From: Streptomyces himalayensis subsp. himalayensis
Lineage (GTDB): Bacteria; Actinomycetota; Actinomycetes; Streptomycetales; Streptomycetaceae
Direction of reading: 5' to 3'
Assembly (NCBI RefSeq): GCF_013778455.1
Contig: NZ_JACEHE010000028.1
Coordinates: forward strand, 1 to 64,000
Length of the DNA stretch: 64,000 nt
Below are positions 7,286 through 16,460 of this stretch, piece by piece (position 1 is the first letter of the stretch; the number at the start of each line of letters is the position of its first letter). The notes beneath the pieces are model-generated. The model made no database searches, was not told the DNA's origin, and worked only from the letters and a program-made list of their open reading frames with translations. Position numbers and translations under genes: made by a program.

Positions 7286-9895
7286 TTACCTGCGTGCACC
7301 CGGCACCGGTACCGCCGGGCCCCGGAGGTGCACCTCAGCAGGGCCGGCCTCGTCGGCCGTGACGTCTGGGCCGGGGATCTCCCTCGGTGGCAGGGCTATC
7401 TCGCTCCACACCTGTTTGCCGCCGCCCACCGGCACAGAGCCCCAGGCCGTCGACATGGCCTCGACGAGCATGATTCCGCGGCCGCCGGTCGACTCCCAGT
7501 CCATGGTCCTCGGTTTGACGGGTGCTCGCGGCATCGAGTCGGTCACGGCGACGCGCAGCCGGTCTGCGGCGAGTGTCAGGTCGAGGCGAACATCGCCTTG
7601 CGTGTGCACCACGGCGTTGGTGACTAGTTCGGAGACGACGAGCTTTACCACATCGTCCTCCTCCGAGACGCCCCAAGAACGCAGCGTACGGGCGGTGAAA
7701 CGGCGCGCGTGCATGACGGCTTCCGGTATCCGCCACACCCTCCAGCTGGATCGAACCGGCCGCAGCGTCAGCCCGTCGTAGCGCAGGAGCAGCAGGGCGG
7801 CGTCGTCGCGTCGGTTCGCGCCGCTGATCAGGACGTCGGCCACCCGGCCGACGTCGGAGGGATCGGCGGCGCCCAGCACGTCGCCCATGCGGCACAACCC
7901 CTCATCCATGGCAAGATCCGCGGACTCCACCAGGCCGTCCGTCACCAGGGCCAGGACCGCACCCGGGGCGACGTCGACCACGGTGATGGGAAAATCCGCG
8001 TCCTCCAGAACTCCGAGCGGCGGACCTCCTGCGACGGCCACCTGCTCGGTGACGCCGTCCGGTTGACGCAGGAGGGGAGGCGGGTGCCCTGCTCGGACGA
8101 ACCAGGCGCTGCCCTCCTCGATGTCCAAAGAGACGTAGCAGCATGTGGCGAAGAGCTCCGTCTTCATACCCACGAGGAGGCGATTAGCGCGGGCCAGGAC
8201 CACGTCGGGCGGATGGCCTTCCGCCGAGTAGGCCCTGACCGCTGTACTCACCTGGCCCATGATCGTGGCGGCCTCGGCGTTGTGCCCCTGCACGTCCCCG
8301 ATGACGAGCGCGAGGTGACTGTCGGAAGTGATCACGTCGTACCAGTCGCCGCCCACCGCGACGCCCGCCGTGGCCGGCAGATAACGGGCGGCGGCCACAG
8401 CACCGGCCAGCTCCGGCAGCTCGCGGGGCAACAGGCTGGTCTGGAGCATGCGGACGTGCTCGCGCTCGGTATCGAACGCCTGGGCCCGGACCATGGCCTC
8501 TGCGGCGCGTCCCGCGGTCACGGAGAGCCAGGACCGTTCCCCGGCGCTGACCTGGTGCGGGCAGTCCCAACCGGCGAGGCACGCGCCGATCACCCGCCCC
8601 TCGGCAGACAGTGGCAAGGCGGCGAGACATCCCGGGCCAACCCCTGCGAGGCCGGGTTCGAGGGCGCTGCCCGGGGGCCACACGCTCGTCCGGCCCGCCT
8701 GCAGCACGGCCTCCAGGGTGGGCAGGGCGTGCAAGGACGCGTCGAGCCATTCAGTACGCCCGTCCGGCCGCCAGATCTCCGGCCAGCTGTCCGGTGTCGG
8801 CGGGTTCAGGACGGTGACCACCAGGCGCCTGCCGCGGAGTTCGGCGAATGCCACCCGGTCGGCTCCCAACCAAGCGCTGAGGCCCTCCACTACAGTCCGG
8901 CCTACCTCCTGCACGGTCGTGGCACCCGCAAGAGCGGTGGACAGCTCCTGCAGCCCGGAGACCTCCGCACCGCCGGGCGGAAGGGGCGGGGCGTCAGCGA
9001 CGACCCCCAGCGCGCGCCCTGGTCTGCCCGTGCTGTCGGCCAGCACCTTGCAGCGCAGGTGCAGCCAACGCGGTTCGCCGGACGACCGGCGGGCACGGAA
9101 CATAAGGTCCCGCACCCCGGTGGTCGCCCCGCTGCGCCCAACGATGGACATCAACACGGGAAGGTCGTCCAGGAGCGTGTGCGCCATCAGGCTCTCCACG
9201 TACCCGTCGAACGTCTCCGCAGCGACATCGAACAGCTCGAGCAGCGTCGCATCCGCATCGACACGGCCGGTGTTCCGGTCGAGGGCGAACGTACCGATGC
9301 GGACGCGGGGCAGCGAGGGCAGCCCCTGGCCCCGACCCATTCCGCGCCCGGCCCGCTCGTCGGCTCGGGGGCAGCCTCCTTCCATGCCTGCCGACAGCTG
9401 CTCGGCGTACAGCTCCAGTAGCGTGCGCCGGTCAAAGTCGAACCCCTCCGGGCCCTCCCGCACGACGACCAGGCACCCCCGAGCCACCCCGCCCGCCATA
9501 GACGGCACCGCGCTCAGCGGCACCACGCCCAGCGAAAGGCCAGTTCCCGGCTCAGCCGAAGCCCTCTCGCTGTCGGAGGCCACCTGCGTGGCACCCAGCC
9601 ACAGCGGCCGATTCGAGCGGACCGCCTCAGCGACAGAAAAGTGACCGGAGAGAGGACAGGCCGTCGGGAGCCCGAACCGGCCGACAGGTCCTCCGACGGC
9701 GTCGGCGAGTCGCAGCTCGTCAGCCTTCGGGCCCAGCAGGTAGGCAGCAGCCAGTGCGGCACCCGCTACCGCGCGAACCTGCTCCACCGCGGTCCCCGGT
9801 TCTCCCAGGTCTCGGAGGTCCTCATTCCGCACCACGGTCGGCGAGCCGTCATGCCGCTCCGAAGTGGGGAAGCCGTCCTCGCCTGCGCTGGACAT
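7286..9895 (-). CDS. Multidomain sensor PP2C phosphatase (GAF-PAS-GAF-SpoIIE-HATPase)
   Basis: This is a cytoplasmic 869-residue regulator. A GAF-like region spans about residues 30-165, a PAS-like domain 195-300, a second GAF 318-475, a SpoIIE/PP2C phosphatase 475-700 (RYLPATAGVAVGGDWYDVI, LVIGDVQGHNAEAATIMGQ, FVRAGHPPPLL, LALVTDGLVES) and an RsbW-like HATPase 716-830 (LVVSELVTNAVVHTQ, GGRGIMLVEAM). Such proteins act in partner-switching: the phosphatase reactivates an anti-anti-sigma factor and the kinase domain can inactivate it. No sigma or anti-anti-sigma gene is nearby. Only 13 bp separate it from the downstream sugar-binding lipoprotein gene, suggesting one transcript. Confidence 0.9.
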   Translation of the reverse strand: MSSAGEDGFPTSERHDGSPTVVRNEDLRDLGEPGTAVEQVRAVAGAALAAAYLLGPKADELRLADAVGGPVGRFGLPTACPLSGHFSVAEAVRSNRPLWLGATQVASDSERASAEPGTGLSLGVVPLSAVPSMAGGVARGCLVVVREGPEGFDFDRRTLLELYAEQLSAGMEGGCPRADERAGRGMGRGQGLPSLPRVRIGTFALDRNTGRVDADATLLELFDVAAETFDGYVESLMAHTLLDDLPVLMSIVGRSGATTGVRDLMFRARRSSGEPRWLHLRCKVLADSTGRPGRALGVVADAPPLPPGGAEVSGLQELSTALAGATTVQEVGRTVVEGLSAWLGADRVAFAELRGRRLVVTVLNPPTPDSWPEIWRPDGRTEWLDASLHALPTLEAVLQAGRTSVWPPGSALEPGLAGVGPGCLAALPLSAEGRVIGACLAGWDCPHQVSAGERSWLSVTAGRAAEAMVRAQAFDTEREHVRMLQTSLLPRELPELAGAVAAARYLPATAGVAVGGDWYDVITSDSHLALVIGDVQGHNAEAATIMGQVSTAVRAYSAEGHPPDVVLARANRLLVGMKTELFATCCYVSLDIEEGSAWFVRAGHPPPLLRQPDGVTEQVAVAGGPPLGVLEDADFPITVVDVAPGAVLALVTDGLVESADLAMDEGLCRMGDVLGAADPSDVGRVADVLISGANRRDDAALLLLRYDGLTLRPVRSSWRVWRIPEAVMHARRFTARTLRSWGVSEEDDVVKLVVSELVTNAVVHTQGDVRLDLTLAADRLRVAVTDSMPRAPVKPRTMDWESTGGRGIMLVEAMSTAWGSVPVGGGKQVWSEIALPPREIPGPDVTADEAGPAEVHLRGPAVPVPGARR

Positions 9896-10306
9896 CGACT
9901 CACCCCATCGCTTCCCTCACCTGCTGGGCGCAGGCTGGCAGGTGCCGCCTCTGTTGTCTCACAGTCGATGACGAGGCTTCAGCCGGCGCACCTTTCCATA
10001 TGGTGAAGGGACTCACAACCAGAATGGCACCGAGGCACTCAGCACGGCACCAGCTGGCTGCTCGTTCCTCAGGACTTTGGCTTGCGCGTCCCCTCTCAAG
10101 GCAACCCACCGCCAACCCGCCCCGGCATCTACAGCATGCACTCGTCACGAATCAGGCGGCAGCCTCAGCCGCCGTCCAGGGTCTGAAAGATCATGTAAGT
10201 CCGTGATGTGACAGGCTCGCCGAGGCCCAGCCTCGGGCTTTGACCGGCCGGGACGGACGAGCGTGACGGACAACCCGTCCGCCAAGCCTGTTGAGGACAG
10301 GCTTGG
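9896..10306. other. Non-coding gap upstream of the phosphatase operon
   Basis: No convincing gene is seen in these roughly 410 bases. The stretch should hold the promoter of the minus-strand phosphatase/ABC operon and lead into the transposase debris on the right. No operator, RNA gene or clear terminator was recognised. Confidence 0.4.
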
Positions 10307-10740
10307 GTGGACGAGGTCGTCGAGCGGCTGATGGCCGCGCCGACGCCTCAGGAGCCGCCACCCTGCTCGGCGACGGCGGACTGCTGACCCAGGTCACTCG
10401 CACCGTGCTGGAACGGGCCTTGGACGTCGAAATGTCCGAACACCCAGGGGGTCTCAACGATGATCGTCAGCACACTTTCGAGCAAGAGCCGCACGGACCT
10501 CGCCGAAGACCGTGCTGACCGACGCATGGCCGTTCACGGTGGCCATTCCGCGACCGCAACGGCTCCTCCGAGCCGAAGCTGGTGCCCAAGCATGCGAGGC
10601 GACTGGCCCGGTTCATGAGCAGATCCTGTTGCTGTACGCCCGCGGCATGAGCGTGCGGGACATCCGCTCTGGCCTGCCCGCCGGAGAGTAGGGAAGGTGG
10701 TCTATTCCACGAAGTTGATCGAGTCGATTAACGCTCGGCT
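10307..10740 (+). pseudogene. Decayed IS256-family (mutator-type) transposase
   Basis: Plus-strand fragments in several frames spell an IS256-type transposase: VDEVVERLMAA, then LLGDGGLLTQVTRTVLERALDVEMSEH, then VPKHARRLARF with LLYARGMSVRDI, and finally VYSTKLIESINARLRK. The internal catalytic region between MSVRDI and YSTKLIESINARL is deleted, and frameshifts separate the other blocks. It is inactive and runs directly into an IS110 remnant. Confidence 0.7.
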
Positions 10741-11220
10741 GCGGAAACCAGGCCGGTTGTGTCCGGACCCAGGGACGCCTTCTCATCGCCGACCAGGCCC
10801 GCTTCCGCCAGGACCTGGGCTGCTGCGGCCTGGCGACGAGATCGCTGTCGACCTGCGCACCCTGACCACCCGGCGCCTGGTCTTCGACCGCCCCCCGGCA
10901 GATCAATCGACTCCGCGCTCAGCTCCTGGAGATCTTCCCCGCGCTGGAGCGGAACCTCGACCTGAGGAACCAGACCCCTGGCTGCCATCAGCCGCACGGG
11001 CGCGAAGCGCATCGAGACCCGGCTGAAGAACCGCAGGATCGAAGGCGCGGCCCCACTCGCTCGCATCGCCGTCGAGGCAGCCCATGTCCAGCACACCGCG
11101 CTGCCCGGCGAGAAATCCGCCGCCGCCATGGTGGCCGGCCCTCGACGAGGAGATCGCCGAACTCGACGCCCTCATCGAGGCCCGGTTTCGGGATCATCCG
11201 CACGCCAGGTGATCCGCAGC
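10741..11220 (+). pseudogene. Decayed IS110-family transposase
   Basis: Pieces of an IS110/IS116-type transposase are read in three frames: ARFRQDLG, DEIAVDLRTLTTRRLVFDR, QINRLRAQLLEIFPALERNLDLRN, ARSASRPG/TGAKRIET, and EIAELDALIEARFR. The N-terminal DEDD catalytic part is mostly missing and at least three frameshifts are present. The junction with the IS256 fragment near 10740 suggests nested insertion followed by deletion. Confidence 0.65.
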
Positions 11221-11555
11221 TTGCCCGGCGCCTTATTAGTTTCTTGTGTTCGCCAAGCTCCTTGGCGATTGCCTCGGGCCTGCTCTGGGTCTTCACTCAG
11301 CGTAGTCGACGCCGTCGACCGGCCGCACGTGGCACCGGTACTCCGCGGCTTCGACGTCGCCGTTCTACTGGGAAAGGGGCAATATTTCGGGAGTGCGCGA
11401 TTCCTCGCGGGTGTGTCTCTTCTGTATGTCCGTCCGCCGTGAGGGGGAGCTGGGTCTCACCAAGTGCCCTTGCCCCTCGAACGGCCGGCTCACCGTCGCC
11501 CCACCGTCGCTGCTGGGGTAAACATGCCCCTTGAAGTGTGGGGCAGCTCCTTCCG
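11221..11555. other. Non-coding gap at the left border of the fructan island
   Basis: About 335 bases without a recognisable gene lie between the IS110 remnant and the end of the first CUT1 permease gene. Short open frames here have no family resemblance. A hairpin terminator for the permease transcript was not identified. Confidence 0.35.
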
Positions 11556-12401
11556 TCAGCTCTTGACGGCGCCTAGCGTGAGACCGGCGACGATGCGTCG
11601 CTGGAGAATCAGTGTGAGCAGCACGACCGGGATGGAGTAGATCGTTGCCAGGGCGGTCATCGAGCCCCACTGGAGCCCGAACTGTGTCTGGAACTCAGCG
11701 ATGACCAGCGGGGTCGTCTGCGCCTTGACCGCGGTGAGGAGGAGCGCGAAGAGGAACTCGTTCCACGAGGCCAGGAAGGCGAAGATCGCTGTGACCGCCA
11801 TCCCGCCGGAGACCACAGGCACCACCACCCGGAGCATCGCTTCGAGTCGGTTGCAGCCGTCGACCTTGGCGGCCTCTTCCAGTTCGCCGGGCACAGCCTC
11901 GAGGAAGCTTGTCATGAGCCAGATCGACAGTGGCAGCGACACGGTGGTGTGAGCCAGCGCCAGCCCGAAGGGCGTGTCCGTCAGATGTAGCGTCTTCATC
12001 ATGCCGACGAGTGGTACGCCGACGACAACCGGCGGCACCATCCTGGTGACCAGGGCGGCGAGGACGAATAGTCGTCCACTGGGTGTCCTGAAACGAGTGA
12101 CGGCGTAGGCGGCCGGTACGGCGAGGACCAGCGAGAGCACGGTGCTGATGGACGCCGTGGTGATGCTGTTGATGAAGGATGCGAGGACCCCGGCCTCGGC
12201 GAGCGCGTTTGAGTAGTTCTCCGCGCTCCAGGTGCGGGGAAGGATGCTCGGGGGGACAGAGATGGCCTCGCTCGGGCTCTTCAGCGAAGTGAGGACCAGA
12301 TAAGCGAACGGAAACGCATAGAGCACGATCAGTGCGGACAGCAGTGCCCACAGCAGCGCGCGGGTGGCCGGTCGCCGGACTTCCAGGCTGTTCACGCTCA
12401 C
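11556..12401 (-). CDS. CUT1 sugar ABC permease, MalG type (importer 1)
   Basis: This is a membrane permease of 281 residues with six predicted helices. The cytoplasmic coupling motif is ELEEAAKVDGCNRLEAMLRVVVPVV (EAA loop) and the C-terminus is GLTLGAVKS, both typical of MalG-type carbohydrate permeases. The GTG start at 12401 overlaps the preceding permease stop in a GTGA (12398-12401). It is the last gene of the binding protein-permease-permease set transcribed leftwards. No ATPase lies in this set; the plus-strand ATPase at 21677 or a genome-wide MsiK-type ATPase would have to energise it. Confidence 0.93.
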   Translation of the reverse strand: MSVNSLEVRRPATRALLWALLSALIVLYAFPFAYLVLTSLKSPSEAISVPPSILPRTWSAENYSNALAEAGVLASFINSITTASISTVLSLVLAVPAAYAVTRFRTPSGRLFVLAALVTRMVPPVVVGVPLVGMMKTLHLTDTPFGLALAHTTVSLPLSIWLMTSFLEAVPGELEEAAKVDGCNRLEAMLRVVVPVVSGGMAVTAIFAFLASWNEFLFALLLTAVKAQTTPLVIAEFQTQFGLQWGSMTALATIYSIPVVLLTLILQRRIVAGLTLGAVKS

Positions 12402-13378
12402 GCCTTCCCGGGACGCCAGATCGTGGCGACCGCGACCAGGGCGACGGCAAGCATCGCCAGTAGATACAGGGTTCCCATTGCCGAGGCGAGTCCGGGATCG
12501 CCGAATCGGACCATTGTCCGGTAGATCAGAAGACTCAGTGTTTGCGAGGCGTTCTCGGGACCGCCGTTGGTCTGGATGAGGATGACGTCGAAGGCGCGAG
12601 CGGCATCGATTCCCCGGACGATGAGGGCCACCGCGATCACCGGACGCAGTAGCGGCAGGATGATACGCAGGAGCATCTGGACCGGGCCCGCACCGTCGAG
12701 GCGGGCCGCCTCAAGGACGTCACCGGGAAGGTTCTGCAGGCCGGCGAAGAGAACGAGAGCCATGAAGGAAGTGGTCAGCCAGATGTCGGGAAGGGCGACC
12801 GAGAAGAGGACGATGTCGGGGTCGCTGAGCCAGCCGATGGCGTCCGGGTCGTCGATGATCCCGATACTGGTGAGCAGCTCATTGACGATGCCGAAGTTGT
12901 CGATCACGAGGAAGCGCCACAGCAGACCGGCGACGACCGGCGCGATCATCAGCGGGTAGAGGAACACCGTACGCAGAACCCGGGAGCGCTGCCCCAGGGC
13001 GTTGAACATGAGGGCGGCCGCCAGGCCGAGCACGAACTCGGCCGAGACGACGAGGAGCGTGTAGAGCACGGTGCGCAGCGAGGCGCTGATGAACTCGGCG
13101 GATCCGAACGCGTCTCGATAATTGCCGAGTCCCACGAACCGGCGCTCGCCGGCCATCGGGGATATGTCGTAGAAGCTGTCGATGACCAGGCTCGCCAGCG
13201 GCCAGAGGACGAAGGCGGCGAAGAATACGGCGGCCGGCGCCATGAGCAGGAGGGCGAATCTCCCGTCGGTGAGTCGCACCGATCGGGCGTTGCGACGACC
13301 AGGACGACCGGGGGCGTGGCTGGACCGGGAGAGGACGGTCCGACCACGCTCGCGGCTAGCCGATGAGACGCTCGACAT
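12398..13378 (-). CDS. CUT1 sugar ABC permease, MalF type (importer 1)
   Basis: This membrane permease has 326 residues. A basic N-terminal extension of about 35 residues is followed by six helices and the EAA loop (GDVLEAARLDGAGPVQMLLRIILPLL). It pairs with the MalG-type permease that overlaps it. The ATG at 13378 lies 23 bp inside the end of the upstream binding-protein gene, with GGGAG nine bases upstream, so translation is probably coupled. The inferred substrate is a fructo-oligosaccharide or DFA, from the neighbouring GH91 and GH172 genes only. Confidence 0.92.
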   Translation of the reverse strand: MSSVSSASRERGRTVLSRSSHAPGRPGRRNARSVRLTDGRFALLLMAPAAVFFAAFVLWPLASLVIDSFYDISPMAGERRFVGLGNYRDAFGSAEFISASLRTVLYTLLVVSAEFVLGLAAALMFNALGQRSRVLRTVFLYPLMIAPVVAGLLWRFLVIDNFGIVNELLTSIGIIDDPDAIGWLSDPDIVLFSVALPDIWLTTSFMALVLFAGLQNLPGDVLEAARLDGAGPVQMLLRIILPLLRPVIAVALIVRGIDAARAFDVILIQTNGGPENASQTLSLLIYRTMVRFGDPGLASAMGTLYLLAMLAVALVAVATIWRPGKA

Positions 13379-14693
13379 CGGAGCGAGCTCCCTTCAGCAG
13401 CGCCTCGTAGTCGGCTCCCGGTGTCAACGACCTCTGGATCGTGGGGATGAGCACCGTGTCGACGATCTGCTGCCACTTCGGTGTCGCCGGGCGGGAGCGG
13501 GTGGCGGGCGCGGACAGGGTCTGCACCAGGGGCTTGAAGTGTTCGTGGCCGGTCTTGTCCTGGTACTGCTCGAACGCCGAGGTGCGGGCGGCGAGGCCGA
13601 GCGAGGACTGGATGGCGAGCGCGTTGTTGTCGTAGCAGAACTTGACGAACTCCGTTGCCAGATCTGCCTTCTTCGTGGCTTCCGGTACGGACAGGTACCA
13701 CGGCCCCGGAATGCCGGCCATGCCCCCGGCACCGGCGATCATGGGAGCCGCGCCCACCTTGCCATAGACGGGTGAGTCCTTCGGCACAAGCGGGAAGGCG
13801 TGTGCCCAGAACCGCATCATGGCCGTCTTGCCCTGATTGAAAAGGTTCTGCGCGCCGCCCCAGTCGAGCTGCTTCGCACCGGGAGGGCTGACCTTGGCCC
13901 GGTTGTTGAGGTCGCTGTAGAAGCGGAGTGCGTCCACGTGCTGCCTGTTGTCGATGATCACCTTGCCCTGATCGTCGAGGACCGCTCCGGGGGAGCCGGC
14001 CTGCAGGACGTGGGCCAGCCACTCGGTCTCGACCGCGCCCTTCACGTCGGTGCCGTAAAGGGCCTTCTTGCCCTTGGTGTCGCGTGTGAAGAAGGCCGCG
14101 GCGTCGGAGAACTGCTCCCACGTCGTCGGTGGGGCGAGCGGGTAGCCGTACTCCTTCTCGAAGGCCGCCTGCTCCTTGGCGTCCTCGAACAGGTCCTTCC
14201 GGTAGAACAGGATCTCGGAGTTGGTCCAGGCAGGCATCCCGAGAAACTTGCCCTTGACCTGGGCGCCCTGGACGAGGGAGGGGAACAGGTCCTTCTTGAC
14301 GTCCGCGGTGAACAGCTCGTCGAGAGGCCGCAGGACGCCTTCGGCGAACGTGGGCAGCCAGATCGCGTCGAGGGCCGCGACATCAAAGCTCACCGCTCCG
14401 GAACTGAACTCGCCGAGCACCCGGTTGTACAGCCCGTCATAGGGCAGCTCGACAAACGTGACCGAGGTGCCGGTGTTCTTCTTGAACAGCTCCGCGATCT
14501 TCAGCAGCTCCTGCTTGCCACCGGCCTCGCACAGCACTCGCAGAGAGCCCGAACCGCCGGACGAGTCGTCAGTGATGCCGCCGGCGCCGCAGGCGGTGGC
14601 GGTCAGCATGCCGAGACCTGCCAGACCTCCCAGTTTCAGGACGCTCCGGCGCTGAATTTCCGCGGCACCAGACATTGGGACCCAATTCTTCAT
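13356..14693 (-). CDS. CUT1 sugar-binding lipoprotein (importer 1)
   Basis: This extracellular solute-binding protein of 445 residues belongs to the MalE-like family. Its leader has twin arginines (IQRRSVLKLGGLAGLG) and ends in a lipobox (TATAC-G), so it looks Tat-exported and lipidated. The mature part shows LRVLCEAGGKQELLKIAELFKKNTG, AWTNSEILFYRKDLFEDA, WEQFSDAAAFF and PGPWYLSVPEATKKADLATEFVKFCYD. A second ATG at 14675 is possible. Just upstream, 14706-14716 reads TTCACGTTGAA, an imperfect palindrome that could be a LacI-type site but differs from the operators near the lacI genes. It is intact, unlike the binding protein of importer 2. Confidence 0.92.
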   Translation of the reverse strand: MKNWVPMSGAAEIQRRSVLKLGGLAGLGMLTATACGAGGITDDSSGGSGSLRVLCEAGGKQELLKIAELFKKNTGTSVTFVELPYDGLYNRVLGEFSSGAVSFDVAALDAIWLPTFAEGVLRPLDELFTADVKKDLFPSLVQGAQVKGKFLGMPAWTNSEILFYRKDLFEDAKEQAAFEKEYGYPLAPPTTWEQFSDAAAFFTRDTKGKKALYGTDVKGAVETEWLAHVLQAGSPGAVLDDQGKVIIDNRQHVDALRFYSDLNNRAKVSPPGAKQLDWGGAQNLFNQGKTAMMRFWAHAFPLVPKDSPVYGKVGAAPMIAGAGGMAGIPGPWYLSVPEATKKADLATEFVKFCYDNNALAIQSSLGLAARTSAFEQYQDKTGHEHFKPLVQTLSAPATRSRPATPKWQQIVDTVLIPTIQRSLTPGADYEALLKGARSDVERLIG

Positions 14694-14836
14694 GACACGC
14701 TCCAGTTCACGTTGAAAAGCAACTTCCGGGTGAGGGGTGGGGTTTCATGGCGCGACGAAATCTGCTGCGAAACGGAAGGGGGAACTCGCCGGCAGTGGGC
14801 GTCACCAGTCAGGGTTCGGACGCTGCGCCCGGCGCA

Positions 14837-15031
14837 CTAGGGGGTGGCGCGCAATGTATGGTTCGACGTCTCGGCCTGGAATTCGGACACCGTGGCGCTG
14901 TCCAGGACCTTTGTGGCGGTTGCGGCGGCCGCGAGCAGGACTCGCTTTGCCGTCACATTGCTGATGGCCCGGTTGTTCGAGATATGGTTCCCATCCCCGG
15001 ATTCGACCCGGATGATGATCGGATCGGTTGA
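14837..15031 (-). pseudogene. C-terminal remnant of a second GH91 gene
   Basis: The minus frame from 15031 to the TAG at 14837-14839 encodes 64 residues that line up with the end of the intact GH91 protein. Remnant DPIIIRVESGDGNHISNNRA matches DPTIVLVKSGDNNYLATNHI; ATATKVLDSATVSEFQAETS matches TTATKVLYSATSAQFDAYTS; the ends are TLRATP and SMVPTP. Upstream of 15031 the frame no longer aligns. It is a truncated relic of a paralogue that once lay immediately downstream of the intact gene. A short plus-strand tail ending at 15119 was seen but not identified. Confidence 0.75.
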
Positions 15032-15229
15032 CGTTCTTGAAGTGGACGGAGCTCTTTCCGCGCGGGTACCTTCAACGGCACCAGCGAGTTCCAGAACGTC
15101 AACGTCGTCATCCAGTGACGCTGTGAGGACGAGCCAGTAGTCCCCACGGTTACCGAGCGCCCCCCGCCGCCCGGCCGGCCCATGGTCTCGCGGGCCGGTC
15201 GGGCAGCGGTGATTCCGAGGTTCTGCGTG

Positions 15230-16411
15230 TCAGGGAGTCGGCACCATCGAGTGGTTCGAGGTATAGGCGTCGAACTGTGCGCTCGTGGCGCTGTAAAGCA
15301 CCTTGGTGGCCGTGGTGCTGGCGTCGAGGACGACCTTGGCCGGCAGGTTGCTGGTGATGTGGTTGGTAGCCAGGTAGTTGTTGTCGCCGCTCTTGACCAG
15401 CACGATGGTCGGGTCCGCGCCCGCGGGGGTGATGTTCCCCGAGGGGACGGAGAACGAGAACTGATTGGATGTCAGTGTGTTCTTGCTGCCCGCGATGTGC
15501 ACGAGACCGAACTTGTCGTCGAAGCGTGTGCTGGTGCCGTCGCCGTGGACGCGCCGGAAGTGGTTGCTTGCGATCAGGTTCTCGGAGCTTCCGTTCAGCA
15601 GCGCGATCATGCTGGGGAAGTTGCTGAGCAGCTTGTTGCTGGTGATCGACGCGCGGTTCACGTTGTTGAGCGTTATGTTGCAGGCCCACAGGACGGTGTT
15701 GCCGGAGATCTGCAGCCCTTCGCCGTTCTCGGCGAAGATCGAGTAGCCTCCCCACGCGCTGATCAGGAAGTTGTTGGTGATCTTGGCGACCTGCGATGCT
15801 CCGGTCAGCTCGATGCAGTAGCCGCATTCCGCGATGAAGTTGTTGGTGATGTTGGGAGCGTCGGCACCCTTGATGATGATGGCGTGCTCGAGGTACACGA
15901 AGCCCATACCCTCGATCCGCACCGCGTCGTTGTCCGACTGGAACGAGATTCCGATCTTGGAGTTCCCTGGCGTGTAGGGCTTGGTGGAGCCCACGCCGTC
16001 CAGACAGAAGTCCTGGAAGACGATGCTGTTCAGGCGGCCGACCGTCGACGGCGCACCCGATCTGCTCACCAGGAACGCCTCCTTGTGGCCGTCGTTGTTC
16101 TTGACCCGGATGTGACTGGCGCCCGGCAGTGTCTCGACCCAGGATCCGGTTGGCGACTCGTCGCGGATGGCTTCGGACAGGAACCCGTGACCGGATCCCT
16201 TGATCTGCAGGAAGCTGATGTCGATGACGACCCGGGTCAGGAGGTCGTAGTGGCCGGGCGGGATGTAGATGACCGCGCCGGGTCTGGTGGTCTGCGTCGT
16301 CTGCTTCGACTTGATGTCCGCGATGATCTGGTTGATCACCGCGCCGATGTCCACGTACGGGGAGACCGTCGCTCCGGCCCACGTCGTGACGTCGTAGACA
16401 GTGTCTGCCAT
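15230..16411 (-). CDS. GH91 inulin fructotransferase / difructose-anhydride hydrolase
   Basis: This right-handed beta-helix enzyme of 393 residues belongs to glycoside hydrolase family 91. Known members convert inulin to difructose anhydride III or I, or hydrolyse DFA III to inulobiose. Recognised blocks are YDVTTWAGATVSPYVDIGAV, RPGAVIYIPPGHYDLLTRVV, GSGHGFLSEAIRDESPTGSW, GMGFVYLEHAIIIKGADAPN, ISAWGGYSIFAENGEGLQIS and GDGTSTRFDDKFGLVHIAG. No signal peptide is present in frame: a TGA lies five codons upstream of the ATG at 16411, which has its own AAGGA site. The product specificity cannot be read from sequence. A cytoplasmic DFA hydrolase is a real alternative to a secreted transferase. Confidence 0.88.
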   Translation of the reverse strand: MADTVYDVTTWAGATVSPYVDIGAVINQIIADIKSKQTTQTTRPGAVIYIPPGHYDLLTRVVIDISFLQIKGSGHGFLSEAIRDESPTGSWVETLPGASHIRVKNNDGHKEAFLVSRSGAPSTVGRLNSIVFQDFCLDGVGSTKPYTPGNSKIGISFQSDNDAVRIEGMGFVYLEHAIIIKGADAPNITNNFIAECGYCIELTGASQVAKITNNFLISAWGGYSIFAENGEGLQISGNTVLWACNITLNNVNRASITSNKLLSNFPSMIALLNGSSENLIASNHFRRVHGDGTSTRFDDKFGLVHIAGSKNTLTSNQFSFSVPSGNITPAGADPTIVLVKSGDNNYLATNHITSNLPAKVVLDASTTATKVLYSATSAQFDAYTSNHSMVPTP

Positions 16412-16460
16412 TTCTGTCCTTCCTCAACGGTCCCTCGGAACGACCGCATTGGTCCTGTGG

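Noticed and set aside
7709..9421. Very long open frame antisense to the sensor phosphatase gene
   Set aside because: High-GC codon bias opens antisense frames; the protein is low-complexity with no motif, while the minus strand encodes clear GAF, PAS and SpoIIE domains.
14706..14716. TTCACGTTGAA before importer 1 as a member of the AAACGTTT regulon
   Set aside because: It is an imperfect palindrome of a different sequence and lies only 13 bp before the start; too weak to join the operator set.
15040..15119. Plus-strand tail reading GTFNGTSEFQNVNVVIQ to a stop
   Set aside because: Looks protein-like but is too short and has no recognised family; may be a relic read on the wrong strand.
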